Assembly: GCA_035771165.1 (NCBI GenBank) | Contig: JAWNZC010000102.1 | Coordinates: 882,501-946,500, forward strand | DNA from: Paragorgia papillata | Lineage: Eukaryota; Cnidaria; Anthozoa; Scleralcyonacea; Coralliidae | Length of the DNA stretch: 64,000 bases | Direction of reading: 5' to 3' | Position numbers and translations under genes: made by a program | The notes under the pieces: generated by a model | Databases searched by the model: none | Seen by the model: only the letters and a program-made list of their open reading frames with translations | Told to the model about the DNA's origin: nothing | Shown: positions 26,047-63,429 of the stretch, piece by piece | Numbering within the stretch: position 1 is the stretch's first letter | How the letters are laid out: each line of letters starts with the position of its first letter

Positions 26047-27289
26047 CGTAATACTGACAGACAAGATTAAAAAGCGTTAGTTCTTTACAGTCTAAATTCA
26101 TTTATCGGCGATATAAGTCTTCAGTAACCAAGTTATAATATAGTCAGCTGTAATATTCAGATAATTGTAAATTGATATATTATACATTAATTAGTTATAG
26201 AAATATCAAACAATCTTTATACTGTACCTTACTGTACTGTGCCTTTATACTGTATCAACGTTAAGTGGAAAGCGTATGAACTTTCGTTTTAAAGAGTTCA
26301 GGAACGTAAGTTTAAATTGTTTTCTTCGAAATCTGGCATCGAGAACGATGTGTTCCGGTGTGTCTGCATATGACGTAGTTCAAAAAGAATCCCCTGGTGT
26401 TAGAATTATAGATAATCATGAAGGGGAACTGGACCGGAAACGATGTTTGCACAACTTGCTATATGGTAATTATACACTTATCAGCGGCTAATGCACCTAA
26501 CGAGTGGTCCCACATGGGTAAAATCACATACTACTGAACTTAAGTGATATTACATCAGCAATAGCGGGTCGTGGCCATGTGGGACCACCCGTTAGGTGAT
26601 TAGCCCCTTATAAGTATATAATTACCATAGCAAGTTGTGTGAACATCGTTTCCAGTTTCGTAACATCGTTTTAAGTTTCCTTTCCAGTTCCCCTTCCATT
26701 ATCTATGTTAGAATCAATTTACTGATCACGCAGCTGAGTACGATGTGCAGGAGGAAAGACAAGTCCTGAAACCATTATATCGGTTCGTTTTTTGTAAGCA
26801 ACTATAGGTAAAAGATAAGACATGGTGTATAGTGCTACTTTGCCTTTAGTTTAAAGTGAAAACCAGTCGAGTTTTCTATATGAACTGTGGTTACCACAAC
26901 ACATGTGGATATCTCTTAACTAATAAGGTGAAAAGAATTACATGCACGAGGTCACCACACAAAAGTGACTATCTCCCTGAAATTAAGAATTACAGAAAAA
27001 TAGGCTCACCACTTAATGTGGATATCTTCCCGAAGTTAAAATTAAAGAGAGAGAAAAAACGACTTTATTTATTTATTAAGGGTAACAAATGACGGTATTT
27101 AGATACTGATAACCTAATGGCCCTCACTAGACTTTTGCTGTCAAAGTTGATAACTACTTACCCTTAGCTTTTGAAAAGAAACAGTGTTTACAACACTACG
27201 CATCTATTTTGCATTTAATTCTCTTTATTATTCTATTATTGCGTAAATACAAGAAATGACGAGAAAGCCGTGTAATTCTAACACAAGTT

Positions 27290-27590
27290 ATTTAACAATT
27301 ATTCGCCGAAGGCGAGGTGAATATCGGTGTATAATAACCGAGACGAAGTCGAGGTTATTATTCACCGATATTCACTGAGCCTGAGGCGAATAATTATTTT
27401 AGTATAAATACACATTTTCATACTTTTAGGAACAGCATTTTCTTTAAAATTGTTAATTTCCTCTTCTGTCATTGACAAACCGGCTGGCGGCCATTTTGAA
27501 TAAACGCTGTAGGTGATTATCGAGAATTAATCCGAGGTAGCTCGACCAATCATCGCACGAGATTTCCTATAATCACCTGTGTATTTATAC
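27290..27590. mobile_element. foldback plus small MITE, B-specific insertion
   Basis: A palindrome (attattcgccgaaggcgagg / gcctgaggcgaataat) at 27297-27400 is followed by a 75-bp unit with TIRs gtaggtgattat and ataatcacctgtg. The gene A side near 7225 reads straight through (acacaagttatactattaag), so about 300 bp was inserted on the B side. The 75-bp unit has a relative at 40414-40491. Confidence 0.7.
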
Positions 27591-27877
27591 TTAATACTAT
27601 TAAGCCACAAAACTAAAGTTTGTTCAATGCAATATCATGTATGAAAGCTAATTTTAAGCATGTTGCCACTATCAGCCGCCATGCTTGCTATCCCAAGATG
27701 CAAATCATGCTGCAACTCGGGTCCAGGCTCCTCAAAACTTCAATAAATAAGATTAGAGTCGGCATTTCGCTGGCTAAAAATTAGGTAGGATCGCGAAACC
27801 GGAAACCCAGGTATTATTTTTTTGGTCTTATTAGATATCTAGCTATTATGAAGCGGATCTTGGGTACTGATGACGAT

Positions 27878-39994
<12,117 letters not shown>

Positions 39995-40413
39995 TTTGAC
40001 TACAGGTATGTGAAACTATATCAGAAAATCATCCAAGAAAATATAATTAACGCATTCCAAATTGAGCCAACCACTCCTAATAATCTTTGAAATTTATAGA
40101 CAATTAATGGTCCTTGAAAAAGGTAAAGCAATTTGAACTTTTGGCTTTACGTTAAGAGAGTTTTTAGACAATCCTGGCAGTCAAGGTTCGAATTAAGGAA
40201 GTATAGCGAATCACGAATCGCTATTCACTTTCATGATTTCGCTATTCAACTGGCCAAGAATCGCTATTCAAGGGCATTTATTTTGAAAGCAAATCATACA
40301 GTATTATACAAGTCTTGTAATTATGCATTGAATAACACAAAAGTTGCCTGGTGGTTGTATAACCTTACGTTAAAGCGTTAAGCTGCGGTGTAAGATGCTA
40401 TGCGATGTTCTAA

Positions 40414-40491
40414 ATACACCGGTGATTATAGAAAATCGCGCGCGCTGATTGGTCGAGTTACTTCGGACTAATTCTCGATAATCACCTGCAG
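40414..40491. mobile_element. 75-80-bp MITE
   Basis: TIR-like ends acaccggtgattata and gataatcacctg. The core gcgcgctgattggtcgag resembles the unit at 27500-27590. It abuts the truncated end of the 20-bp-array relative and the DIRS-type element. Confidence 0.55.
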
Positions 40492-40499
40492 CGTATATG

Positions 40500-41559
40500 A
40501 AATGGAAAAATATGTTTTTCTTTGACATGGTCCTCCCTTTTGGTCTACGTATAGTGCTCCCTTTTTGTTTAATCTTCTTTCGGATGCTTTAGAGTGGATT
40601 CTAAAAACCCATTTTGATATCCCCAGGGTCCTACGTATTTTAGACGACTTCTTTTTGGCTGACCCCCCTCCGTCCTCTACATGGTCAATATCTTTGTGTA
40701 AACTACTCTGTCTTTTCACTGAGCTAGACGTTCCTTTAGCACCTAACAAAACCTTCAAACCCTCCACCTCACTCGAGTTCCTCGGGATAACTCTGGATTC
40801 CTCTGAAATGAAAGCAAAACTCTTCGCGTTCGTCAGGCCTTATCGGATTGGGGCAAGCGAAAGAAATGTAAGCTTTCTGAGCTTCAGTCACTTATTGGCA
40901 CATTACAGTTTGCGTGTCGCGTTGTCGCGCCAGGACGCGCCTTTCTACAGCGTATGATTCAACTAACTCGTGGTGTTAAACAGTCATACCACCACATCCG
41001 TCTAAATACCGAGTTCCACAAAGATCTAGAAATGTGGAAGTTGTTTCTGCAATCGTGGAACGGAGTGAGCATATTCCTCGATCAAAACACCCTTTTTTCC
41101 GACACCATTCAGCTATTTACCGATGCTTCAGGTTCAATTGGCTACGGTGGTTTCTTGAACGGCGCTTGGTTCCAAGGCAAATGGCAACCCCACCAGCTAA
41201 TAAGCAAGACCTGCGATATATCGATTGCTTGGCAAGAACTTTTTCCTATAGTTACCGCTTGCGAAATTTGGGCACACTTGTGGTCTAACAAACGGCTAAT
41301 TTTTCGCTGCGATAATGAGGCTGTAGTTACCATTCTTAACAAAAAATCTTCAAAGTCCACGCGAATTATGGACTTAGTTCGCCCTCTCACACTCCTAACC
41401 TTAAAATATAATTTCACTTTTACCGCTGAACACATTCCGGGCATTGACAATGGCATTGCCGATGCTCTTTCTCGTTTCCAGATGGATCGTTTCCATCAGT
41501 TGGCACCAACCGCCAGTCTAGTACCTTGCATCATACCCGAATACATGATGAGGCTCTAA
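40500..41559 (+). pseudogene. DIRS-type retroelement: reverse transcriptase (C-terminal part) and RNase H
   Basis: The sequence opens within the reverse transcriptase at a LPFGL motif, followed by the ILDDFF catalytic motif (40638-40655) and an FLGITLDS motif. The frame breaks near 40820 and resumes one frame over. It then carries ELQSLIGTLQF and, from 40954, an RNase H with FTDASGSIGYGGF, AWQELFPI, CDNEAVV and a DALSRF end (stop at 41559). The 5' end is missing (no gag, N-terminal RT absent). The order RT, RNase H, tyrosine recombinase is that of DIRS/Ngaro-type retrotransposons. The last bases overlap the recombinase frame, as is usual in the group. Confidence 0.85.
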
Positions 41560-42536
41560 GTTCCAGGGTCAATTTTTTGTTTACAAGCTCGTGGGCTCCG
41601 ACGACCCTCAAGACTTACCAAGTGGGTATTAACCAGTTTATTAAGTTCTGTCTGCAACGGGATATTGTCACGTCTGGTTCTCCCCTTCTCCCAGCTGGTG
41701 AACTTACGTTAGTCTTCTTTGTAGCCTATCTCAGTGGTCATGTCTCTCTAAAAACAATCAAGACATATCTTGCTGGGGTAGGCCACCTTCATCTCAGGTT
41801 TAACATCCCCTACGCACCTCAAGGGATGCCACTACTCACCCAAGTGTTAAGCGGTATTAAACGTGTTCAGGGCAGTGGCGTTCGGGAACGACGTCCTATC
41901 ACCGTTGATATCCTGTCAGCTTTTTATGCTAGCTTAAGACCTGATCACACTGAGCAGCTAGACTCGGTTATGCTCTGGGCTGCGTTTACACTAGCCTTTT
42001 TTGGTTTCCTTCGGTGCAGCGAGTTCACATGTAACTCCAACTTTGATCCTGACAGTCACCTCACTATATCGGATATCCAATTTCACCCAGATATTGTAAC
42101 AGCACACCATTTCACAGTAAATATAAAGAAATCAAAAACTGACCCTTTTCGCCAAGGTTGCACCTTGACAATTGCCGAGTCTAACTCTCCAATTTGCGCA
42201 GTAAAAGCTATGAGAAACTATATCCTACAATCGTCACCTATCGCCTGTAATTGTCCGCTATTCTGTTACACTAATGGTCGACCTCTGAGTCGTTACTTGA
42301 TGTCCAGAGAACTCAATCGCCTCTTAGGAACAGCTGGCCTGAATCCTAACGTCTACGCCACACACAGCTTCCGCATTGGCGCAGCTACGACAGCCGCGGC
42401 TGCAGGAATACCCGCCTGGCTTATCAAAGTTTTAGGACGATGGTCCTCAGACTGTTACGAAAGATACATTAACACTCCATCTAGCCTAATTAAGTCTGTA
42501 CCAGCCTCTATGGCCAGTACAAATTTAGAACATTGA
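41526..42536 (+). CDS. tyrosine recombinase of the DIRS-type retroelement
   Basis: A 336-codon open frame that overlaps the RNase H frame by 34 bp. The N-terminal half is an all-helical core-binding part (TLKTYQVGINQFIKFC, LSGHVSLKTIKTYLAGVGHL). The catalytic half has Arg in FLRCSE, Lys in NIKKSKTD, His-x-x-Arg in THSFRIGAAT, a GRWSS motif and the nucleophile Tyr in CYERYI. It would integrate circular cDNA without target duplication. The frame is intact, although the upstream RT is frameshifted and truncated, so the copy is not autonomous. No terminal repeats were identified. Confidence 0.85.
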   Translation: MHHTRIHDEALSSRVNFLFTSSWAPTTLKTYQVGINQFIKFCLQRDIVTSGSPLLPAGELTLVFFVAYLSGHVSLKTIKTYLAGVGHLHLRFNIPYAPQGMPLLTQVLSGIKRVQGSGVRERRPITVDILSAFYASLRPDHTEQLDSVMLWAAFTLAFFGFLRCSEFTCNSNFDPDSHLTISDIQFHPDIVTAHHFTVNIKKSKTDPFRQGCTLTIAESNSPICAVKAMRNYILQSSPIACNCPLFCYTNGRPLSRYLMSRELNRLLGTAGLNPNVYATHSFRIGAATTAAAAGIPAWLIKVLGRWSSDCYERYINTPSSLIKSVPASMASTNLEH

Positions 42537-42899
42537 GAAAGATGGCGCTTCTAACATGTGACCACACTTTATTGCTGCCTGTAGAATTATAAGTAAGACG
42601 ATGTTTCATTTGGTTTACGATTCATAACGCTTAGCCACGTTTGAGCGGTTAGGGCTGCAAAAATACATTGTGGTTACATGTACATGTACTTTCTTCAGTT
42701 AAAAAAAAAGAAGAAAAAAAAAGAAAAAAAAGAGGTACAACCATGTAATCATCTATATTTAGCACTCAATAATAAATAAACAGATATACATGTATATATA
42801 TATATATATATGTATATATTTTAACTTCGAAAAATATTTTGCTTCAGTGGGGGATTTTTTTGTTTCTCAAAAATCTGTGGCAGGGAATCGCTGTCCCCC

Positions 42900-43600
42900 G
42901 GACACCGCCTCTCCCCACTAAATCAAAATATGACTCGATTCACAAAGAAATAGACATAAGGTACATAAAAATATCTTGGGAATTAAACAATTTGAATGAA
43001 CTATTTACTTTATATAGGTTATCAATAAAATTTACTCTGAGATCGGCGAACTTTGTGTTTGTACATGACGTTAAAAAGTGTTCTTCATTCCCGATCTCGT
43101 TAAGATCGCAATGTTTACATAGTCTATTACTGTATGAAACATTGCTGTATCGACCAGTTTCAACAGGTAATCTATGAGCTGAAATCCTTAATTTTGTGAC
43201 AGCTTGACGGTGTTTGAAATTGTGAATTTCAGAAAATATTTTTCACAACCAAAGTTAGTTTTCAGTTTTTTGAAAATTCTTAACTTGCCATTGTTTTCAC
43301 CCTGTTGAATCTGTTCTTTCCAGTATTCAATAAAATATTCTTGTATTTTATTTTTCAAGTAATGGCAAAAATTTCCTTGTTCTTTGGTAGGTAATACAAA
43401 AGATTGAGAGTTGTAAATTTCTACCCCACCTAGCTGTAGTAAATATTTTGTGAATGATATTGGTTGTAGGTTAAAGTTGATGCAGACTCTCGCCGCTTCA
43501 CCAACAATGGTATCTGAAAAAGGTGAACTTTGGATGCGAAACCAATATTTTGTTACTAGTTTAGCTATTTGTATAATTAAGGGTGTACGAGAAGAGATGT
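42900..43600 (-). pseudogene. LINE 3' remnant with zinc-knuckle end
   Basis: On the minus strand an open stretch (about 43600-43190) with KYWFRIQSS and FIEYWKEQIQQ leads, after a frame change near 43210, to RLPVETGRYSN and a knuckle RLCKHCDLNEIGNEEHFL-x-C. This is typical of the C-terminal end of LINE polyproteins. The RT is missing. It differs from the LINE piece at 23040 in sequence. Confidence 0.6.
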
Positions 43601-43613
43601 AGTTAAACCGATA

Positions 43614-43797
43614 TGATAAGTTGTACGTATACATGTAGTGCATGTGGTACGTTTGTGAGCTTGGTGTAATGTAACAGACGTTTGGTGGACGTTCGTCAAG
43701 CTCAATTACTCAGAGAAGATTTCTGAGACCCAGACAGGGTTCGAACCTGCAACCTTCTAATGACCGATTAGACGCTCTAACCATTGAGCCGCATTAC
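43614..43797 (-). mobile_element. tRNA-derived SINE
   Basis: Complete minus-strand copy with body, B box (gggttcgaacctgcaacc as read on plus) and A box. It marks the start of DNA shared by the 3' flanks of genes B and C. Confidence 0.8.
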
Positions 43798-45665
43798 GTA
43801 ATACTGACAGACAAGATTAAAAAGCGTTAGTTCTTTACAGTCTAAATTCATTATCGGCGATATAAGTCTTCAGTAACCAAGTTATACAGTTATAATATAG
43901 TCAGCTGTAATATTCAGATAATTGTAAATTGATATATTATACATTAATTAGATTAATTAGTTATAATAATATGAAACAGTCTTTATACTGTACCTTTATA
44001 CTGTACCAACGTTAAGTGGAAAGCGTATGAACTTGGTTTTAAAGAGTTCAGGAACGTAAGTTTAAATTGTTTCCTTCGAAATCTGGCATCAAGAACGATG
44101 TGTTCCGGTGTGTCTGCATATGACGTAGTTCAAAAAGAATCCTCTGGTGTTAGAATCATAAATAATGAAGAGGAACTGGACCGGAAACGATGTTTGCACA
44201 ACTTGCTATATGGTAATTATACACTTATAAGCGGCTAATGCACCTAACGAGTGGTCCCACATGGGTAAAATCAGACACTACTGAACTTAAGTGATATTAC
44301 ATCAGCAATAGCGGATCGTGGCCATGTGGGACCACCCGTTAGGTGATTAGTCCGTTATAAGTGTATAATTATCATAGCAAGTTGTGCAAACATCGTTTCC
44401 AGTTTCGTAACATCGTTTTAAGTTTCCTTTCCAGTTCCCCTTCCATTATCTATGTTAGAATCAATTTACTGATCACGCAGCTGAGTACGATGTGCAGGAG
44501 GAAAGACAAGTCCTGAAACCATTATATCGGTTCGTTTTTTGTAAGCAACTATAGGTAAAAGATAAGACATGGTGTATAGTGCTATTTTGCCTTTGGTTTA
44601 AAGTGAAAACCAGTCGGGGTTTCTATATGAACTGTGGTTACCACAACACTTGTGAATATCTCTTAACTAATAAGGTGAAAAGAATTACATGCACGAAGTC
44701 ACTACACAAAGTGACTATCTCCCTGAAATTAAGAATTACAGAAAAATAGGCTCACCACTTAATGTGGATATCTTCCCGAAGTGAAAATTAAAGAGAGAGA
44801 AAAAAACGACTTTATTTATTGAGGTTAACATATGACGGTATTTAGATACTGATAACCTAATGGCCTCACTCCTTGATGGAACTAGTTCGTAGAATTAACT
44901 GGGGAAACTATGGTGTTGATTTTGCGGAGGGAGGAAAATCAGAGAACCGGTGAAAATCCCTCGAGGCACAGGAGAGAACCAACAACTCTGGACCTATCAC
45001 TCTTAACCTCATTTTAATTACATCTCCTAATGCAAACGCTAGCTCTTAGGAAGCACATGCGACTAATGAATTTGCAATTTTGCATGATCCATGCTTCTGT
45101 CCTCTGAGACCATGGACGACATTTACCCCATTCCTGCCTAAGCTGGCCAAAAACGGTCGGCTCTTTATTGCTTTACTCACTGTCTAACGCCAGACTATTT
45201 TACCCGTAAAAGGAAGAACCTTCAGACATCCTAGGCAGCAATATATCTTGTCCTTGACTTCCAAAATATCATCTTTGCAGACTTTTTTGCTGTCAAAGTT
45301 GATAACTACTTACCCTTAGCTTTTGAAAAGAAACAGTGTTTACAACACTACGCATCTATTTTGCATTTAATTCTCTTTATTATTCTATTATTGCGTAAAT
45401 ACAAGAAATGACGAGAAAGCCGTGTAATTCTAACACAAGTTATACTATTAAGCCACAAAACTAAAGTTGGTTCAATGCAATATCATGTATGAAAGCTAAT
45501 TTTAAGCATGTTGCCACTATCAGCCGCCATGCTTGCTATCCCAAGATGCAAATCATGCTGCAACTCGGGTCCAGGCTCCTCAAAACTTCAATAAAAAGGA
45601 TTAGGTAGGGTCGCGAAACCGGAAACCCAGGGAATTTTTTTTTGTACTTATTAGATATCTAGCTA

Positions 45666-58858
<13,193 letters not shown>

Positions 58859-59039
58859 TTCTGTTTCAACACTAAAGAAAAAGAAAGGAACTGTGTGCTG
58901 TATACCATATCAATTACTACAATAATAATATTAATAATGAGAATATTATGACTAACGTAATTTTCAACAAAGCCTTGTACCATTACCATTAGCAAACACC
59001 ATTAGCAACACCATCAGCCAAACACTATCACCAACACCA

Positions 59040-59880
59040 TAATCACCAACACAATCACCAACACCTAAACATTGTCACCATGTAACACAAACATCATCAC
59101 CATTATCAACACCACCACCATTACCATCACCAAATACCTCACCCACACTAACATCATCACCACCACCACAATCACCAACACTAACACCATCACAATCACC
59201 AACACTAACACCATCACTACCACAATCACCAACACTAACATCATCACCACCACCACAATCACCAACACTAACACCATCACAATCACCAACACTAACATCA
59301 TCACCACCACAATCACGAACACTAACATCATCACCACCACCACAATCACCAACACTAACACCATCACAATCACCAACACTAACATCATCACTACCACAAT
59401 CACCAACACTAACATCATCACCACCACCACAATCACCAACACTAACACCATCACAATCACCAACACTAACATCACCACCACCACCACAATCACCAACACT
59501 AACATCATCACCACCACCACCACAATCACTAACACTAACACCATCACAATCACCAACACTAACATCATCACCACCACAATCACCAACACTAACATCATCA
59601 CCACCACCACAATCACAATCACCAACACCATCACAATCACCAACACTAACATCATCACAATCACCAACACTAACACCATCACCACCACAATCACTAACAT
59701 CATCACTATCATAATCACCAACACTAACACCATCACAATCACCAACACTAACACCATCACTAACAGAATCACTACCACCATCACCATCACAATCACTGGC
59801 TGCAATCACAATCATAATCACCATCACCAAACAATGCACCATTATCATCACCATTAAAAACACCATTACAATCCCAACAC
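59040..59880. repeat. (atcaccaacactaacaccatc)-type minisatellite
   Basis: About 800 bp of irregular units built from atcacc, aacact and aacatc trinucleotide motifs. Open frames longer than 240 codons on both strands (Thr/Asn/Ile, Val/Met/Leu and Gly/Asp/Val/Ser) are repeat translations; none is a credible gene. Confidence 0.95.
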
Positions 59881-60865
59881 CTGCACATCACTATCACAAA
59901 ACGAACAAGACAAAAGCAACAAACAAAACGTGTATGCAATCAGACGTACTCCTCGGCAGACCTTGATACATCCCTAATTGCTCAAAACTGTATATCTCTC
60001 TCAAAACTATCTCTCTAACTCTTTCGTGTCCGAACTGGTCTTTGGTATTTTATTCAGGCTAACGCCAGACGATTTTATTCACCTCTGGGGAAGCCCTCGG
60101 ACAGGAATGAGTTATAAACACTATATCTTTATAAACTCTCTCTAAATCATTAAAAAGAGGCATGGGTGTCACAAAGAGTTAAACAATGAGTTAAACCGAA
60201 GCCCTAATTCCCAACCCGGGCATGCATTCTCTATGAAACAGATATAGCGATGACGAAGTTCGTGCCCAGCTGTAACCATTCTCATTTCTTTACAATTATC
60301 ACGGAGTTATCACGAAAATGATCAACAATTATTTCGCGTATGCCGTTTAAGCGGAACGTTTTATACAAAGTAGAACATTACTCCACATGCTATCTTTCAG
60401 TCTTCGAGACAACCCAGCTAATGTTTGTCGGTTTAATACAGACTCGCGTGCCCGACAAAGTAAACAATACTCGTGACGCGTGTTAACCGTTATATCTAAA
60501 TAATCAACTAAAATAGCTGTCATAAACAACACATGGTATTGCCCATATCGTTACACTTTCGGCTCAAAGATAGAAAAGCAAATATCGCCACTCCCTCGAC
60601 GAATTGCGAGCCAGGGAGTCGAGAGAAACATTAACTTTAAAAAATTAACTTTTAACTACAATATTATATCAATAACTTTGGCGTCGTTAACGAGGCGGGA
60701 ATTGCAAATGAGTGTTCCTCGTTTCGACACGAAAGACAAACCAATTATCTACCCAGTCAACTATATCAAAATTAAAAACGACGACGTTTTCGGTTAGTCA
60801 TTGCTCGTGGTTGATACATATTGATATATATTAAGTTTTTTCTTAATTTAGAATTCACAATTATT

Positions 60866-61090
60866 TACCTTTGCGTCCGGCAGTCAAATTCGGCGTCCAA
60901 ACAGCAGTCACCACAGCATGATCAAAATTCAAGGACGAGTTGAAGACCTTAATTTTAATCCATATCCTCCCAAGGCTTTGCTGTTTATTTATTGCTAAAA
61001 TGGAAAAGAGTGTGATATGTTTAACAACAGATAAACCATTTACAAAGTTAAACTTTAACGATGTAATATACACGTCTCGATCTTACCGTG
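60866..61090 (-). CDS. possible orphan exon pair, unrecognised product
   Basis: On the minus strand a segment ending GTACACG|GTAAGA (about 61087) joins in phase 1 to a TTTTAG acceptor. After the acceptor an open exon (about 61000-60867) encodes GRIWIKIKVFNSS and VVTAVWTPNLTAGRK before AAAG|GTAAAT. The phases agree across the join. I do not recognise the protein, and no start exon or further exon was found. It could be part of an unrelated gene, a decayed gene or a chance open frame. Confidence 0.3.
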
Positions 61091-62620
61091 TACTTCAATG
61101 ATGAGACTGTTTACACTCGGTAAATATTAAAGCCTTTCCATTATTCATTAACAAGCCTATTATTATTACTGCATAATACACCTTCATCAGTATGTCGGCC
61201 TTAATTTAGTAGAATCCTGGAAGTGGATCCTAATGAAGAATTATAACAACCGGCCGTGTCTTACCCCCGGCGAAAAACACCTTGTGTATTGAAGAACAAA
61301 ATCCAGAGAGGCGATGTGTAGAATTCCTATACGTAAAATAAATTTGAAGTTAGAGGATGGATGGTGGAAGGTTAATAGACAGTTCGGGGGAAACGGATGC
61401 TTTTGCGGTATTTCTTTGTATTTTCGGAAGAGATTAATACAAACGTGATGTGGGCGTGTTCCAAGAATACGGAAATTCCGTACAGAGGTAACTCATTAAA
61501 ACAGTCACGTCCAGTCAAAGAGGAAGCCGATAAAACCAAGATATCCAATTTTTTACAAAGGGGGCGTTTGTATATGGAGGAGAGCCACCCGGTCTAGCCC
61601 AATTTGCCGATATCTCGCTAGCTTATGCTGTTATTTCTTGTTAATTTTTATCTTGTGCTTATATGAGCCGGGCCAGCCGAGATCTCGGTTATTACTCGGG
61701 CTGGGTTTTTCCCTATCCGGGCTGGCACTAAAAGCTTCGTACACGCTACAAAATTTGTTGTTGTAACGGCTTTGGGAAACTATTGTGTTGATTTTGCGGA
61801 GGGAGGAAAATCAGAGAACCGGCGAAAACCCCTCGAGGCACAGGAGAGAACCATCAACTCTGGACCTATCACTCTTAACCTCATTTTAATTACATCTCCT
61901 AATGCAAACGCTAGCTCTTAGGAAGCACATGCGACTAATGAATTTGCTGTCCTCTGAGACCATGGACGACATTTAACCCATTCCTGCCTAAGCTGGCTAA
62001 AAACGGTCTCTTTATTGCTTTACTCTGTCTAACGCCAGACTATTTTACCCGTAAAAGGAAGAACCTTCGACATCCTAGGCAGCAATGAGTTATCTCACAT
62101 GTGGGGATTTTAAATATTCGTAATCTTTGGGTTATTCTAAGCAAAACTGCAATATATCTTGTCCTTGACTTCCAAAATATCATCTTTGCAGACTTTTTTG
62201 CTGTCAAAGTTGATTACTACTTACCCTTAGCTTTTGAAAAGAAACAGTGTTTACAACACTACGCATCTATTTTGCATTTAATTCTCTTTATTATTTTATT
62301 ATTGCGTAAATACAAGAAATGACGAGAAAGCCGTGTAATTCTAAACCCTTTCTAAAAGCTCATCTTTTTTATATATATATATATATATATTACAAACACA
62401 AGTTATACTATTAAGCCACAAAACTAAAGTTGGTTCACTGCAATATCATCTATGAAAGCTAATTTTGTCGCTACCCCATGATGCACATTATGCTGCAACT
62501 CGGGTCCAGGCTCCTCAAAACTTCAATAAAAAAGATTAAGTCGGCATTTCGCTGACTAAAATTAGGTAGGGTCGGGAAACCCAGGTATTATTTGTTTTGT
62601 ACTTAATAGATATCTAGCTA

Positions 62621-63384
62621 TTATGAAGCGGACTCTTGGGCACTGATGACGTCGAAATTCTCGTAGTGATAATCATCAAACTTTGTCAGGTCTAGATAAG
62701 CCTTTAAAAAAACGAGAAAAAGAGCAGCATTATACTGTATGTAAGGTTACGATACAAGCCTTAAAACGGGAAAACGAGTACCATCATTTCATAATCGAAA
62801 TATAGTAAGGTTAGATAAACTGCCGAAACAGAGAACGTAGGAGTCTAACGTTTCGAGCGAAGGCTCTTCGTCAGAGAGAAACGTCCTACGTTCTCTGTTT
62901 CGGCAGTTTATCTAACCTTACTATATTTCGATTAGTGAAATAAAAGTAGCGGGCTGCGTAGGCAGTGTAGAAACAACAATCGAAATATAGTAACTTAGGT
63001 TAGATATACTGCCGAAACAGAGAACGTAGGAATCTAACGTTTCGAGCGAAGGCCCTTTGTCAGAGAGAAACGTCTCTCTCTCTTCGTCTTTCTGACGAAG
63101 GGCCTTCGAAACGTTAGATTCCTACGTTCTCTGTTTCGGCAGTATATCTAACCTAAGTTACTATATTTCGATTTATATTTCGATTGTTGTTTCAACACTG
63201 CCTACACAGCACGCTACTTTTGTAGCAATGTCATTGAGTCAATGTCATTGAGTTATTGAAAGACATTTCATTACAAACCTTTGCGGTAAAGTCTTCAAGC
63301 ATTTTGTGGAAAACTGAACTGATGTAAGAGAATTTCGGTCGTTTTATTGGTTCATCATTCCAACAGTCCATCATTAATGAATAA
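62621..63384 (-). CDS. gene D (partial, 3' end): receptor tyrosine kinase, last two exons
   Basis: The exon 63384-63279 encodes the kinase C-lobe end ([18 protein letters not shown], then FHKMLEDFTAK) between a CAACAG acceptor and an AAAG|GTTTGT donor. The last exon, 62701-62621, encodes AYLDLTKFDDYHYENF and a tail identical in layout to gene C, ending in TAA. The rest of the gene lies beyond the right edge: the next upstream exon (SPYPG) should follow the minisatellite that fills 63430-64000. Exon sizes and phases match A to C. The tail groups D with C rather than with A/B. Confidence 0.85.
62795..63215. mobile_element. two PLE-tail-like foldbacks in gene D last intron
   Basis: Same pair and order as at 45839-46230 in gene C, including the agcg(g/t)gctgcgtaggcagtg spacer. 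Confidence 0.8.
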
Positions 63385-63429
63385 CTGTTGAGTTAAGACA
63401 TATAAAGATCATGATCATAATTATTTGGT

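Larger units (their letters stand above)
21861..27877. other. intergenic region between gene A and gene B
   Basis: No cellular gene recognised. Contents: three tandem TTAA-type MITEs (21923-22294), a diverged 20-bp array (22800-23010), a LINE remnant split by a MITE (23040-24270), a GC-rich TIR element (24522-24911), two tRNA SINEs (25596-26046) and a foldback plus small MITE (27290-27590). From about 24930 the DNA mirrors the left flank of gene A. Confidence 0.7.
39995..45665. other. intergenic region between gene B and gene C
   Basis: No cellular gene recognised. Contents: a 75-bp MITE (40414-40491), a DIRS-type retroelement (40500-42540), a (ta)n tract near 42790, a LINE 3' remnant (42900-43600) and a tRNA SINE (43614-43797). 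DNA homologous to the 3' flanks of genes A and B follows (43800-45660), including a reversed 5S-SINE body (44880-44985) and a TTAA-type MITE (45123-45242). Confidence 0.7.
58859..62620. other. intergenic region between gene C and gene D
   Basis: Contents: an atcaccaacactaac minisatellite (59040-59880), a TTAA-type MITE (60014-60115), a possible orphan exon pair (60866-61090), GC-rich palindromic pieces (61655-61740), a reversed 5S-SINE body (61780-61870), a TTAA-type MITE (61973-62093) and DNA homologous to the 3' flanks of the other genes (61770-62620). Confidence 0.7.

Noticed and set aside
59065..59866. Three overlapping open frames of 246-263 codons on both strands
   Set aside because: All are translations of the same minisatellite with low-complexity content.
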